From: Thraustochytrium sp. TN22 | Taxonomy: Eukaryota; Sar; Bigyra; Thraustochytrida; Thraustochytriidae | NCBI GenBank assembly: GCA_013306675.1 | Contig: JABLUY010000222.1 | Span: 1-59,744 of the forward strand | DNA length: 59,744 bases | Direction of reading: 5' to 3' | Shown here: positions 35,593 to 48,500 of the stretch, piece after piece | Layout: the number at the start of each line of letters is the position of its first letter | Position numbering within the stretch: position 1 is the stretch's first letter | Made by a program: the position numbers and the translations under genes | Notes under the pieces: model-generated | The model's database searches: none | Told to the model about the DNA's origin: nothing | What the model saw: the letters and a program-made list of their open reading frames with translations, nothing else

Positions 35593-38500
35593 GGCGACCA
35601 GGCAGCAGCCTCTTTGGCATGGTGTCAAGCGGCATCAGCAACCTCAACGCCAACATTGAGCACTTTTTGCAAGAAGATGACGACCAAGGCGACGAGGAGG
35701 ACGATGCGCACCAGGGCCAGGCCGCCGGCGGCGGCTGGGGCGACGACGACGATGATATCGACGTCGATGATGATGACGACGATGGCAATCACGATGGTGA
35801 CGACAAAGACCGTGCCAAGAGCGGCGAGGACGACCATGCGCGCAGGGGCGCTGCGGGCCGCCCCCCCGCCCCCGCCGCCTCAACGAGCGTCAGCCGCGTG
35901 TTCGACTTCGCCGATCAGCTCAGGGGCCTGGCCGGCATCATCCAGGACGAAACTGCCTTGCGCGACTCGGGGGAGCTCCTATACCTGGCCGAGGAGGCCG
36001 AGAACTTCGAGACGCACTTGCAGCTGCTCACTGAAGAGAAGGAGGTCTTGCGCGAACGCATCCGCGACTACGAGCGCGAGCGCGCCGACTTGACCGCCAA
36101 GCTCGAACAGGCACATCAAGGCGCCCAGGCCACGTTGCCCGACGCCGACCTGCACGAGGAGCTCCGGGCCACGCGTGCCGAGGCCGAGGCGCAGCGCGCA
36201 GAGCTTGAGAGCCTGCGCTCCAAGCTTGAAGACCCGGAGCGCGAGGGCAAGGGCCGCGAGCAACTGCGCAGCGAGCGCGACGCCCTTGAGGCGCGCGAGA
36301 CCGAGGTCAAGGGCCAGCTCTCCGCCCTCCAAGAGGAGGTCAACGAGAAGGCCGAGGCCCTCGCCAAGGCCCAAGAGAGCCAGGCCAAGACCTTGGCCGA
36401 GGCTCAAACCCGTGAAGCCATGCTTGCGGAGGCCAAGGCCCGCCTGGAGGAGCTCGAACAGGCTCAGGCCGCCGCCGCGGCCGCTGCTGCCGACACCGAA
36501 AACCTGCGCGAGCGCCTCGAGGCGGCAAACGAGGAGCTCGAAACGCTCAAGAGCGGGCAAGGGCAGGAGTCGAGTTCTGCGCAGGAGCGCGCCGAGGCGC
36601 TGGCCACCAAGCTGAGCGAGGTCGAGACCCAGGCCGCCGAGGCCGAGAGCCTGCGCGAGAAGCTCGCGGCAGCGAACGAGGAGCTCGAAACGCTCAAGAG
36701 CGGGCAAGCGAAGGAGTCGGATTCTGCCCAAGAGCGCGCCGAGGCGCTGGCCACCAAGCTGAGCGAGGTCGAGACCCAGGCCGCCGAGGCCGAGAGTCTG
36801 CGCGAGAAGCTTGCGGCAGCGAACGAGGAGCTCGAAACGCTCAAGAGCGGGCAAGCCGAGGAGTCAAATTCTGCACAAGAGCGCGCCGAGGCGCTGGCCA
36901 CCAAGCTGAGCGAGGTCGAGACCCAGGCCGCCGAGGCCGAGAGTCTGCGCGAGAAGCTTGCGGCAGCGAACGAGGAGCTCGAAACGCTCAAGAGCGGGCA
37001 AGCCGAGGAGTCAAATTCTGCACAAGAGCGCGCCGAGGCGCTGGCCACCAAGCTGAGCGAGGTCGAGACCCAGGCCGCCGAGGCCGAGAGTCTGCGCGAG
37101 AAGCTTGCGGCAGCGAACGAGGAGCTCGAAACGCTCAAGAGCGGGCAAGCCGAGGAGTCAAATTCTGCACAAGAGCGCGCCGAGGCGCTGGCCACCAAGC
37201 TGAGCGAGGTCGAGACCCAGGCCGCCGAGGCCGAGAGTCTGCGCGAGAAGCTTGCGGCAGCGAACGAGGAGCTCGAAACGCTCAAGAGCGGGCAAGCCGA
37301 GGAGTCGAATGCTGCACAAGAGCGCGCCGAGGCGCTGGCCACCAAGCTGAGCGAGGTCGAGACCCAGGCCGCCGAGGCCGAGAGCCTGCGCGAGAAGCTT
37401 GCGGCAGCGAACGAGGAGCTCGAAACGCTCAAGAGCGGGCAAGCCGAGGAGTCAAATTCTGCACAAGAGCGCGCCGAGGCGCTGGCCACCAAGCTGAGCG
37501 AGGTCGAGACCCAGGCCGCCGAGGCCGAGAGTCTGCGCGAGCGCCTCGAGGCGGCAAACGAGGAGCTCGAGAGGCTCAAGAGCGATCAAGCGGAGGAGTC
37601 GAGCGCTGCGCAGGAGCGGGTCGCGTCCCAGGCTGCCCAAGTGCAGGACCTGAATGAGCGACTGAAGGAAGTTACGGATGAGCTGGAGGCCGTCCGCAGC
37701 GGTGCGCAGACTGCCAAGGCCGAGGCCGCCCAGGCTGTGGAGGCTCTCCACTTGGAGCTCGAGCAGGCGCGCACGAGCCAGGATGAGGAGTCGGCGAGCA
37801 GGATCGCGGAGCTGGAGGCGGAGGTGGCGGAGGCCAAGACGCTACGCAAGGCCAAGGCGGAGCTCGAGACGCGGCTCGTGGAGGCCGCGGCGGGCGCCGG
37901 TGAGCAGATGGAGGCGCTGCAGGCGCAGCTGGAGGAGGCGCGCAAGGAGCTGGATGCGATGCGGAAGAGCTCCGAAGAAGCGGAGCATGGGCAGGCGCTG
38001 GTGGACCACGTGGAGCGGCTCGCGGAAGAGCGGCTGCGCGGGTTCATGGCGCAGCGCGGCATAACGGCAGAAGAGGACGCGGACGAGGACGCAGAGAGTC
38101 TGTTGGACCGTGGGCTGGCCGGGGAGCGCGCCCGCGCTGACGTGCTGGAAACCGACCTGGCGGCGGTACGTCGCGAGCTCGAGGAGCTCAAGGCGCGCGA
38201 CAGCGACCTGCAGAACAGCGCCGAGCAGGCACTGTCGGAGGCGCAGAGCCGTGCTGATGCGCTGGCGGGCAAGCTGCGGGACGCCGAGGCGGCGCGCGGC
38301 GAGGACGCGAGCGCGCTTCAGGCCTCTTTGGAAGTCGCGGAGTCGCTCCGCGCGGAGCTGGCCGAAGCGCAGGCCAAGGTGGAGGCAGCCCGCGACGTGG
38401 AGGACAAGATGGCCAAGCTCAAGAACAAACACCTGGAGCTCCTGCGCAGCCGGTCGAGCGAGAAGGACGCCTCGAGCGCCGAGCTGGTGGATAAGGACGC

Positions 38501-41255
38501 GCAGCTGGAGGCGGCCCTTGCGGATCTGCGCAAGGCCGAAGCTGACATGGACGCATTGCGCGCGAGCGAAGCGGAGGTCCGCGCCGACGCGCTGGCGCAG
38601 AAGGAGGCTTTGGAGGCCGACCTCGCCCAGGCGCGCGCCGCGCTGGCGGAGGCGTCCTCGGACGGGGAGTCCAGGGACGTTCTCGAGTCGCGTGTGCTGG
38701 AGCTGCAGACCACCAACGAGCGTCTGGAGAAGGCTGCCGAGGCGCGGGCGAGTGAGCTCGAGAAGGCCAACGCAGACGCTGCTGGCCTCCAGGAACAACT
38801 GGCAAGTGCACAGAGCGCTTTGGAAGCGGCCGAGGCACGCGCAAGCGAGCTCGAGGAGGCCAACGCAGACGCTGCTGGTCTCCAGGAACAGCTGGCAAGC
38901 GCGCAGAGCGCTCTTGAAGCGGCGGAGGCACGCGCAAGTGAGCTCGAAAAGGTTGTTGGCGAACGTGCTGGCTTCCAGGAAGAACTGGCAAGCGCACAGA
39001 GCGCTTTAGAGGCTGCCGAGGCGCGCGCGAGTGAGCTCGAGAAGGCCAACGCAGACGCTGCTGGCCTCCAGGAACAACTGGCAAGTGCACAGAGCGCTTT
39101 AGAAGCGGCCGAGGCACGCGCAAGTGAGCTCGAAAAGGTTGTTGGCGAACGTGCTGGCCTCCAGGAAGAACTGGCAAGCGCGCAGAGCGCTCTAGAAGCG
39201 GCCGAGGCGCGGGCAAGGGAGCTCGAGAAGGTTGTTGGTGAACGTGCTGGCCTCCAGGAAGAACTGGCAAGTGCACAGAGCGCTTTGGAGGCTGCCGAGG
39301 CGCGCGCGAGTGAGCTCGAGAAGGCCAACGCAGACGCTGCTAGCCTCCAGGAGCAACTGGCAAGCGCGCAGAGCGCACTAGAAGCGGCCGAGGCGCGGGC
39401 AAGTGAGCTCGAGAAGGTTGTTGGTGAACGTGCTGGCCTCCAGGAACAACTGGCAAGCGCGCAGAGCGCTCTAGAAGCGGCCGAGGCGCGCGCAAGTGAG
39501 CTCGAGAAGACCCATGCCGATGCCGCTGGCCTTGGGGAGCAGCTCGCGAGCATGCAGGACGCCGTGGAGGCGGCCAAGACCCATGCCGCTGGCCTCGAGG
39601 AGCAGGTGGCGGGCATGCAAGCTACGCTGCAGGCGGCCGAGGCGCGCAGTGCAGAGCTGGAGGACGCCAACGCGAGGGCCGCAAGCTTGCAGGAGGAGGT
39701 CGCAAGCGCACAAGCTGCCCTGGAGGCGGCCGAGGCTCGTGCGCGGAGTGCCGTGGAAGCAGGCGAGGCCGCGGAGGCGGAGCTCAAGGCGGAGGTGAGC
39801 GAGCTGCGCGCGAGCGTGACGGAGCTCAAGAGCGCTGCGAAGAAGCAGAAGCGCGCGGCAGCGACGCAGGCGCAGGAGGCGAGCAAGGAGCACGCGCGCG
39901 AGTTGGCGGAGGCGGAGGCGCGGCTGGCGACGGCGCACGCGTCGGAGCTGGGTGCCGCGGCGGCGCGGCTGGAGCAAGCGGAGGCCAAGGCTGCGGAGCT
40001 GGAGGCGGCGCGCGAGGCGCTGGAGGCCGCGGCGCGCGAGGCTGCGTCGGCTGCGGAGCGCGTGCAGAGCGAGGGTGCGGAGCGGCTGGAGGAGGCGTTG
40101 CAAGCGCAGGCGGCGCGGCTGGCGACGGAGCGCGAGGCAGCGGTGGCGGCCGCCACGGAGGAGGCGCGCAGCGCGGCGCAGGAGCAGGCGGGCGCGGACG
40201 CGGCGGTGTCGTCTGCGGAGCTGCAAAAGTACAAGCGCAAGGCGCAGGCGGCGGTGAAGGCGTCGCAGGCCAAGCTCAAGGCGCGCGACGAGCAGATTGC
40301 CAAGCTGACGCAGGAGGTGAACGCGGCGCGGCAGCAGCTGCTGGAGGCGGAGTCGCGCGAGCTGGCGGCGCCCGAGGTGCGCGAGGTGCGCACGGAGCAG
40401 CCGGTGCAGGCGGCGGCGGCGGCGGAGGCAGAGGCGGCCGCCGCGGCCAAGGCGGAGGCGGCGGCGGCTGCGGCGGAGGCGGAGGCGCAGCGTGCGCAGC
40501 TGGAGGAGGCGCTGGCGCAGCGCACGGCCGAGGCCGAGGCGGCGCGCGAGGCGGCCGCGGAGCTGCGCGAGCAGCTGCAGGCGCAGGCGGTGTCCCTGCA
40601 GCAGGCGGTGGCGCAGGCGGTGGCGCAGGCGCGCTTGCAGGCGCAGGAGGAGGCGGCCCGGCACCGCGCGGAGGCGGTGCAGGAGCTGCAGCAGCAACTG
40701 CGCGCGCAAGGCGGCGCCGGTGCTTTGAACGCGGGCGCGGGCGCAGGCGCAGGTGCGGAGCGTGCGCTCCAGCAAGAGCGCTTGCAGGCGCAGCAGGAGC
40801 GGCAAGAGCACGCTCGCGCCACGGCGGAGCTGGAGGCGCGCCTGGACGCCTTGCGCAGTGAGCACGAGCTGCTGCGCGACGAGGCGGAGGCGCTGCGGTC
40901 GCAGCTGGGCGGCGGCGGCGAGGACGTGGTGCTGGACGTGCGGGACGAGGTGGTGTCGCGGACGCCGACGCCGCCCGTGGCGACGGAGCGCATCAAGCGC
41001 AAGTCGTCCATTGGCGGCGCGGCAGCGCACCCGATGGACCCGGAGCTTGGCGGAGGCTCGAGCTCGCCATCCACCAAGGTCCATGGGCGGCCCGCGCCGC
41101 CGCTGAGCGCCCTGCTGCGTCGGCGCGAAGTTCAGGTTGCCTTCCTCTACGTCGTCCTGCTGCACCTGGCGCTGGCCGCCTTGTATTCCGGCTGCGCGCC
41201 GGCGTCTGCGTTGGCGGCCGCTTCACAGTCCATGCAGCCGCCGCCCGGCATTTGA
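35247..41255 (+). CDS. Giant tail-anchored coiled-coil protein, golgin-like
   Basis: A 2002-aa protein from ATG 35247 (MSFFDNLRNN); the open frame upstream is low-complexity leader. The N-terminal 220 residues hold acidic runs, a polyQ tract (11 Gln from CAG codons, about 35566-35592) and an amphipathic SLFGMVSSGISNL segment. From about residue 240 to 1900 it is almost entirely coiled coil. It contains two internal tandem arrays (49-aa and 31-aa units, listed separately). After a basic Ser/Pro-rich region, a single transmembrane segment lies at about 1964-1984, preceded by LLRRREVQ and containing YVVLLHLALA. This is the C-terminal pattern of golgin-84/giantin-type Golgi tethers. Role in vesicle capture at the Golgi is inferred from that topology. 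Confidence 0.85.
36555..37583 (+). repeat. Seven 147-bp coding repeats in the golgin gene
   Basis: Seven contiguous units of exactly 147 bp (49 aa) each begin GQ(A/G) and contain the string AQERAEALATKLSEVETQAA. Units three to five are nearly or fully identical at DNA level. Forty-nine residues equal seven heptads, so every unit keeps the coiled-coil register. The last unit is altered near its end (RERLEAANEELERLKS). Confidence 0.95.
38748..39491 (+). repeat. Eight 93-bp coding repeats in the golgin gene
   Basis: Eight contiguous units of 93 bp (31 aa) begin ASELE and contain LASAQSALEAAEAR; a degenerate ninth follows. The variable centre alternates between two versions, ANADAAGLQE and VVGERAGLQE. 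Thirty-one is not a multiple of seven, so the heptad phase shifts by three at every unit. Confidence 0.93.
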
Positions 41256-42623
41256 TCGTTGTTGCCAAATTGCAGATTTCCCGTCCAAAAAGCATGTTGT
41301 TGCCATTTCATTTCTCCCGTCCCGTCCGAGGGAGCACGTTGTTGCGATTTCCCTTCCAAAGCATCTTGCAATTTCCCACCCAAGCATGGGAACAACAGCC
41401 TCGAGTTTCGCACTCGGCTGGCTGTGGAACGAAGCTGGTACTTTGGGCGGGCTTTGGCGGGTCCGACTTGCGATGTGCCCATGCAGCGCGAGGCCCTCTT
41501 CACCGTGCCTGGGAGTTCTCGCTTCTCACTGTCAGCGCCGCCACGCACCGGCCAGGCGGCCACGGGCCAGGTACATTTTCCGTTCAGCTGCCTGGCTGAG
41601 GCTGGCGCTGCCAGCGCCAGCGCCAGTGCACTCGCTTGTCGTCGCTGCACGGCGTCGGCGCGTGTGCGAATCCGAAGGCCGGCCACTGGCCCTGCACGTG
41701 TCAGAGGTGTCAGGCAGTTGCAATATTCTCGTCGTCGTGTGCACCTGCCTGGCCGCCATCCGCCGAGGCTCGGAGAAGAGCGCACCCGCCCGCCAGCCTC
41801 TCAGGCTGCCGTGCTGCAGCGCCTGCCCGCCCGCGGCGGCCCCGCGCGCGCCGCTCCCCCTCCTCCTCCGCTCGCTCGCTCGCTGCAGCTCCAAGCCAGC
41901 CCGGCCAGCCAGCGGGGCCCGCCACCCAGCCAGCCTCGCGGCTCGGTCGCATACGTCTCCTGGAAGACGCAGCGGTATCTTCGAGCTGCGGCCGCGCCCG
42001 CACCTGCCGCTGGCCGCCGCGGCCTGCCTCTCTCTCTCTTCCTGCGCGCGGCTGCGGCTGCGCCTCCCGCCGCGCCGCGCTCGCCGGCCGCCTCCGCGCC
42101 TTCGCGCCCTGCGCGCGGCGCGGGCACGCGCGGCGGCGCCCGCCCGCCCGCCCGCCCGCCCGCCCGCCTGCCTGGCCGCGCTCCGCCGGGCTCGCCGCCC
42201 GCCCGCCCGCGGCGAATCGGACCGGCCGGGACCGGCGGCGGCGGTCGCGCGCGGTCCGAATCCCCGCTCGCCGGCCGCGCCGCGCCTCGCCTCGCGCCGC
42301 ACGCCTCGCGCCGCGGCGCCCGGCGGCGGCGGCGGCCGCGGCCGCAGCGGCGCCGCGCGGCGGCGCGGCGCGGCGCGGCGCAGCAGGCGGCGCGCGGCGC
42401 AGAGCGGCGCGGCGCCGCGCAGGGCGGAGCGGAGCGGACTGGCCGGCCAGAGGTGCCGGGACCTAGGCGGGTCGTCACCGCGGCGCGGCGATTTCCGCGC
42501 CCGCCGCCGGAGCGTCATCGCGGCGGGTGCGGCCGCCGCGCACGGGAGGCTGCGCCTGCGTCGGATGCGCAACTCGAGGTCGCGCTCGCGCCCGGCTGCG
42601 CGGCGCAGGCGGGCTGCGCGGCG

Positions 42624-42659
<36 letters not shown>

Positions 42660-44024
42660 CTGCGCGGCTTCGTCGCGGCGCACTGGCGCTGGCCGCGTGG
42701 AGCTGGAGCGCCGGCCAGGCGATGGACGCCGCGCTCATCGCCATCTTGTTCTTGCCTTGCTCGGCTCGGGTCGGCTCGGCGAGGCTCGTCATCGCGCGGG
42801 CTGCGGCCATGCGTGCTTTGTTTCTGGCGAGCGAATGGAGGATCTGGCTGTGACACGAGGGCGCTCGGGATTCGGATTCGAAAGCGGCGCGGCGAGGCTA
42901 CTTGTGGCGCCTCGCTCGCGCGCGCTCGTGGCTCGCCCGGCGCTCGCGCTCGTGCTCTTCAAGTTGTCTTGTCAATGTCTCGTCTTGTGCCCGCACTCGG
43001 CGCAAGGTCGGGCGGGCTCCCGCGGCCTGGCACTGCCAGTGGCGGTGGCCGGCGTGAAGCTCGCCGCTGCGCAGGCCGTGGATCGCTCGCGCCCAGCCAG
43101 AACGCGAACTGCGACCAAGCGCCCGGGCGCGGCGCGCCGAGCGCGAGCTACAAGAAGAAGAGAAGCCTGGCAAGCGAGCGAGCGAGCGCGCGAGCGTGAC
43201 CGCGCCGTGCCGCGCGGTACCGCAAAGGGCGCCGCGTCAAGACTCGGGTCCGAGGCTGCGCGGGCGGACGACCTAGGCGCGACCTGCGCGAGTGGGACCC
43301 GGACCCCGTGCGCCGGTCCGTCCAGGCGGCGTCTCCACGCTTCGCAGCGGCGCGCCCGCAAGAGGCACGTAGCGGACGAGGCGAGGCAGGCGAGCGCAAG
43401 ACTCGAGCAAGGCTGACGCCAGCCGACGGTGCGTAGTCTGCCTTGGCAGGTAGTCTGGCGCCACGCAGGCTAACGCGCTAGCCAAAAAGCGGAGGCGTGT
43501 GCCTGGGCAGGAGGCAGGCAGACAGGCCTGCGAGCAGACCGGCAACGTCGCTAGCTCAGGGAGCGGCGACCAGAGGGGGAGGAGGCCGGTCGGCCTGCCA
43601 GTGCTCGTCTGTTCTTTCGCTAGCAGCCGCAGCCGGTCAGCCGAGCGAGCGAGCGAGCGAGCCCGCTGTCGTCGACGGCAAGCGAGAGCGCTGCCGGAGG
43701 CCAAAGGTGCCTCCCTCGCGTGTATCTGCGCTCACGCACGCGCCCAGCTTGCTCGGGCGAAGAAGCCTTGGCTTACCTACCCTGGTGGTGAGGTGAGCTG
43801 GCTGGGACGAAGACCGGCCCGCTCTGCGTCTCAGCAGGCTGCCTGGACCCGGCTCGACACGGCTTGGCTTGGCTTGGCTTGGCTTGGCTTGGCGAGCCTC
43901 GAGCCTCGGGTCGGGTCGGCTTAGGTTAGCGGCAGGTACGATCAGGTCCATAACCCCAAGGAGGCGGCCGGCGTAGACGGCCGGCGGAGACGCCACGCCG
44001 GCGTGGACGGCCGCATCGAGGAGC
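41256..44024. other. GC-rich low-complexity intergenic region
   Basis: A 2.8-kb stretch between the golgin and the first MYB gene. Short repeats of catttcatttctcccgtcc type occur at 41300-41340. A (CCCG)n run lies at about 42140-42170, CGGCGCGG runs at 42355-42425, a long (GGCA)n microsatellite at about 42625-42660, and (GGCTT)n at about 43862-43892. Large open frames on both strands yield only Arg/Ala/Pro-rich low-complexity sequence. It must contain the promoter of the MYB gene at its right end. Confidence 0.55.
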
Positions 44025-45517
44025 ATGCCGGCAGCCAAAAAGCTGACGTGGAGCGCGGATGAAGACGCGGTGCTGAAACGCGTGCTGGAGGAGGCGAGCG
44101 TGCAGCGGCTGGGCAACGGCGCCATCGTCCTGAACGGGAGCTGGGGCGACGTAGCCGCGCACCTGCCCGGGCGCAGCGCGAAGCAGTGCCGCGAGCGCTG
44201 GCGCTTCAACCTGTGCCCGGACATCAACAAGTCCGAGTGGTCGTGCGAGGAGGACGCCACGCTGCTACGCAACCAGCTGCGCGTCGGCAACCAGTGGGCG
44301 CTCATCGCGCGCCAGCTCGAGGGCCGTACGGAGAACAGTGTCAAGATCCGCTTCAAGTCCATCTTGCGGGCGAGCCGCCGCGTGTGGACGGCAAAGGACG
44401 ACGCCGACCTGCTGGCGCTCCAGAAGATGGTTGGGTCCAAGTGGGGCGTCATTGCGGAGCGCATGCCGAACCGCACGCGCAACGGCGTCAAGACGCGCTT
44501 CCTCATGCTGCGCAACGGCGTCTCGGAGCGCCCGCTCCAGCCCGGCGCGGCGGAGCAGCTCTTCCGCGACGCCGCGTACTCAGACCTCGTCGAGGACTTT
44601 ATCGTTAGCACCGGCGTCCGCAGGCTGTCGCAGTCTTCGGCCGATGCACACGCGCTCAGCGGCATGGGGCCGTCTGAGATCGCTTCGCCGCTTCTTCAGG
44701 GCGAGCCAGGCACGGCAATGCGCCACGAATCACTCGGCTCGGCGCTTGACATGCACCCGACGCTGCCCCCGCCCTCTCATTCACAGCAGCACCAGCAGCA
44801 GCACCAGCAGCAGCACTACCTTCAGCACCAGCACCCGTCGACGCAGCACATGCAGCACCAGCACCAGCCACACGCGCCGGCGCTGCCGCCGCTGGGCGGC
44901 GAGGACGACTCGGACCTGGGGGGTCCAGTCGTTCTGCGCCGCCTCAGCAGCGCCTCGTCCAAGCGCTCGTCCAACTGGCTCGAGCAGGAGCCGCCGTCCG
45001 CCTCGAGCACCAACTCGGCGCACTCGAGCCCGGGCGCCGGCCCCTTGCCTATTTACACCAAGCGCCCGCGCACGGCGTACCCGGAAGGTGCCGACGAGTC
45101 GCTCCTCGACATTGTCGCCTCGCGCGTTGGTCGCGACTGGAACCCACTCGGCTCGGGCTCCTCGGGCTTTGCCGCGCCCTCGGCGCCGTCCCATGCCATG
45201 CACCGGTCTGCTTCGTCCGACTCGCAGCACCACACCACCACGACCAACACCACGGCCACGTCTGGCCTACCGCGGTCCACCATCGAGCTCGCGCTCGCCA
45301 TCGCCTCTTCTGACGCCCTGCTGCCCCTCTCAAGAGCTGCTCTCTTTGTGCAGCAGCGTCAGCAGCAGCAACAACAACAACAACAACAGCAACAACAACA
45401 GCAACAACAACAGCAGGATCAGTCGAGGTTTTCAACCTCGAGGAGCAGCAGCACTAGCCTCAACCACCTCGAGTCTGACCATCCTCATCTTCCACAGCAC
45501 TCGTACCTGCCACAGGT

Positions 45518-45553
<36 letters not shown>

Positions 45554-45575
45554 GCAGCATCTCAACCTGTACTAA
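44025..45575 (+). CDS. Three-repeat MYB transcription factor 1, polyQ tail
   Basis: A 516-aa nuclear DNA-binding protein with three MYB repeats at about residues 7-64, 69-115 and 118-165. Repeat 1 keeps all three tryptophans (9, 40, 59) but has about 12 extra residues between the first two. In repeats 2 and 3 the third tryptophan is phenylalanine (W72, W91, F110; W121, W140, F159). The CRERW and KIRF segments mark the recognition helices. The C-terminal 350 residues are Ser/Pro/His-rich with Gln tracts from mixed CAG/CAA codons at about 45349-45417 and pure CAG at 45521-45550, likely an activation region. It is a paralogue of the MYB gene at 50.8 kb. Confidence 0.93.
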
Positions 45576-48500
45576 GCAAGCGAGCCAAAGCTTCTGTAAC
45601 CGAGCCCACTGCCAACCGGCCTGTACTAGCCCAAACACCCGCCCTGTGCCATGCATTGCCATCGATATCTAATTGCCTTTCATCGGCAACGCGTTTCCTC
45701 CAGCCACGGAGCGCGCGAGAGTAACTCTAAGTAACTAAGTAAGTAAACCCGTTATTTGACTCACTCGCTTTCCCGGCCCGGCCGCCGGCCCGGCCGCGCC
45801 TGGTGCTTCACGTTGCACTGCCATCAGTGCCATGTGCTCCGGCTGCTGCGTTGCGCAACTGCTGGCTGTTGCTGCGGGTAGGGGGTTCCCGAGGTACCAG
45901 TACCTGCCGCGTCAAGCGGCGCACCCGAGTCGCATCGTCCCCCCCCCTTCCCCCCCCTCTCCTAGTAGCCAACAGGGCCCCTGGGGCCACGCCAGGCCGA
46001 CGCGTCGGACGCGGCCCGCTAGCTAGCTAGCTAGCTAGCGCCACGGTCGGCTTTTACATCCACCTCGACGTTGAAACTGCTGTCGCAGGCGGGAGCGCGC
46101 GGCGAGCGACGCGTCGGCGGGCCGAGGTCAAGACTCGGGATGGCCGATGAGCGCCGATGACGCCTCGACTCGATGACGTCGACGCGAGCCCGCCGTGCAC
46201 TCGCTCAGGTGCGAATCGTGCGAATCGTGCGATGTGCATGCAATGCCATGCATATGCATGGCATGGCATGAGCTAGCCGGCTGTACCTTCGTCAAGGCCA
46301 ACAGCTCGCCGCGCCGGGCCGCGCCACCGCGCCACCGCACCACTGGCCTGAGGCCTTCACAATCGAGCTGCGAAGGTTGCTCAGCCTGTGCTCAGCCGCG
46401 CACCGGCAGCGCCGTCCCCCCGCACCAGGCCAGCTGCGCGGAAGTAGGGTTCATAATCACCGTCGCCAGTGCAACGCCTAAAAAAACAGCCACCACCTGG
46501 CAGGCAGCAGCAATGCCACTGCAATGTGTGCTCTAGGCCTTGAGCTAGTAGAGCTAGGCTTCGTCTTCGTTCGCTCTCTCCGGGTCCGCGCGTGCGCGCG
46601 CCTCCGCTCCGTCGGCGTCACGGTGGCTGCCGCTGCGCCGTGGCCGTCATATCGTTCCGCAACGCCATGCGGACGCCGGTGTTGGCACGGCCCGTCGCAA
46701 GAGGCAGGCAGCCTTCCAGCCAGCACGCCCGCTCCAAGTCGGGCTTGGCTAGTAACTTATAGATGAGGTCCGGGCCCCCGCCGGCGCTGTGGAGCGGCCA
46801 CTGTGTGACAGTGCGGAAGGCGGGCCGAAGCGGGGCGGAACCGCAACGCGACGCGCGGACCCCGGCCCGCTGCGGGGGCTGCGCGTGGCTGCGGGAACTG
46901 GTCTGGGGGGTCATGGGAGGCCGGTCCAGCACCCTAGTTCCGGATGGCACGCAGTGCGCGCCAGGTGCGCGGTTTGTGGACCCGTCGAGCCCGCAGCGGT
47001 CCGGCGGCAGGCGGCAGGCGGGTCGCTGCCTCCGGCCACCGGGCCACGTGCATGCTGGAGCATCAGGTCGCGCGGACCCGAGAATCGCCAACCGGCCGCA
47101 TGGTAGCAAGATGCGTTTGCGTGCTCTCTTGCGCAAGAAGCCCTTGGCTGGCCGCTGGCGGGCCAACCGAGAGTCGCCGCCTCGCATTCTTGCGCTTCTT
47201 CAACTTTGTCTCGGCGCAAGGCGGCCGGGCTGTGTCCGCCCTCACAGCCAGCCGGGCCGACTAGCAAGCTAGCTAAGGGCTGGCCGGCCAAGTAGGCCGT
47301 CCTTCCGTCTCGGGGAGCAGCCCTGGCCGCGAGCGAGCGGCCGCGGGCCGCGAGGCACACACAATCGCCGCGAGCACAACCCGGCCGGGCGTCGGCCGTG
47401 GCCAGGTGGCGGACCGCGCGCAACTACTGGCCTTCCTTGCACACAGGAAGCGCGTGGATCAGACGATCCGTCTGCGCCGCTCGGGAAGAACAAATCGTCG
47501 CCGGTGGTACCTCCCGCCTCGTCAAGCCTTGGGACGAACGAACGCTTGCTAGTAGTGGATGGCCCGGCCGGAGCGTCGCGATACCGACAACCAACAAACA
47601 CCGCACCGCACCCACCACTCCACCTCTTGCGCGGGTCCCCCCTTCGTAGTAATCCTCGTGGGAGGACAGGCCGCCCGTCGACGTCCGATGGCGGTGCCGC
47701 CGTGAAACTGGCTAGCAACTGCCTGCGCCGCGGCCGCCGCGACGGCGCTACTAGCGGCTAGCTAGAATAATCGAAAATGACGCAATCTGACGCTGCTCCG
47801 CTCGAGCCTCTTCGCCGTCCTCGACCGCGGCCAGCCCCTGGGGGTAGCTATCTAGCGTCGTTTGGCAGCAGCTCTCGTCCGCCCGGTTTGGCAAGCGCTA
47901 GTACGAATTCAACCCGCCGGCCTGGACCTGGAGACCGCGTGACAGCTTCAATGTGGCGCTGCCCGCCGTCATGTAGGAGTGGGCCGGACTCGGACGGGCG
48001 AATTGCTCGGTCCACGGATCGCTCGGCCGCCCACCAAGGCGGCTGCGCGCGATCGCAGGCAGCGCGCGCGCGGTCCGGCCGCGGCGGCATCCGCAGCGCG
48101 CTGGCGACAGCGTCTGTCGCGAGGCCCGCCGAGGCCTGCCGAGGCGGCCGCGAGCTTGGTCACGAGCTCAGCTTTTGGCCCAGCCGCCCTGGCTGCCTGT
48201 TCCGCACGCCGGGCCACGCGGCCCACGCCCACACCGGGCGCACCAGCACACTGGCAGGCCAGGCAGGTTGGCAAGGCAAGCAAGCCTGCGCGCCCGCCCG
48301 CCCGCGCAGCCTGCGCAGCCTGCGCAGCCGCCCGGGGGCGCGGGAGACTCGCGACCTCGCAGCGGCCGCCGCGAGCGGCCGGCCGGGCAGCTGCGCTGAG
48401 CTCCGCTGAGCCGGCCACTGCAGGGCAGGCTCAGCCTGGCTGGTCCTAGCTAGCGCGCGCCGCGCCACAGTGGTCATCTGCCGATTCCCGCGACCAAACC

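Noticed and set aside
41137-43416. 759-codon + frame after the golgin gene
   Set aside because: It overlaps the golgin 3' end in another frame and then runs through compositionally extreme DNA; no domain or signal is visible.
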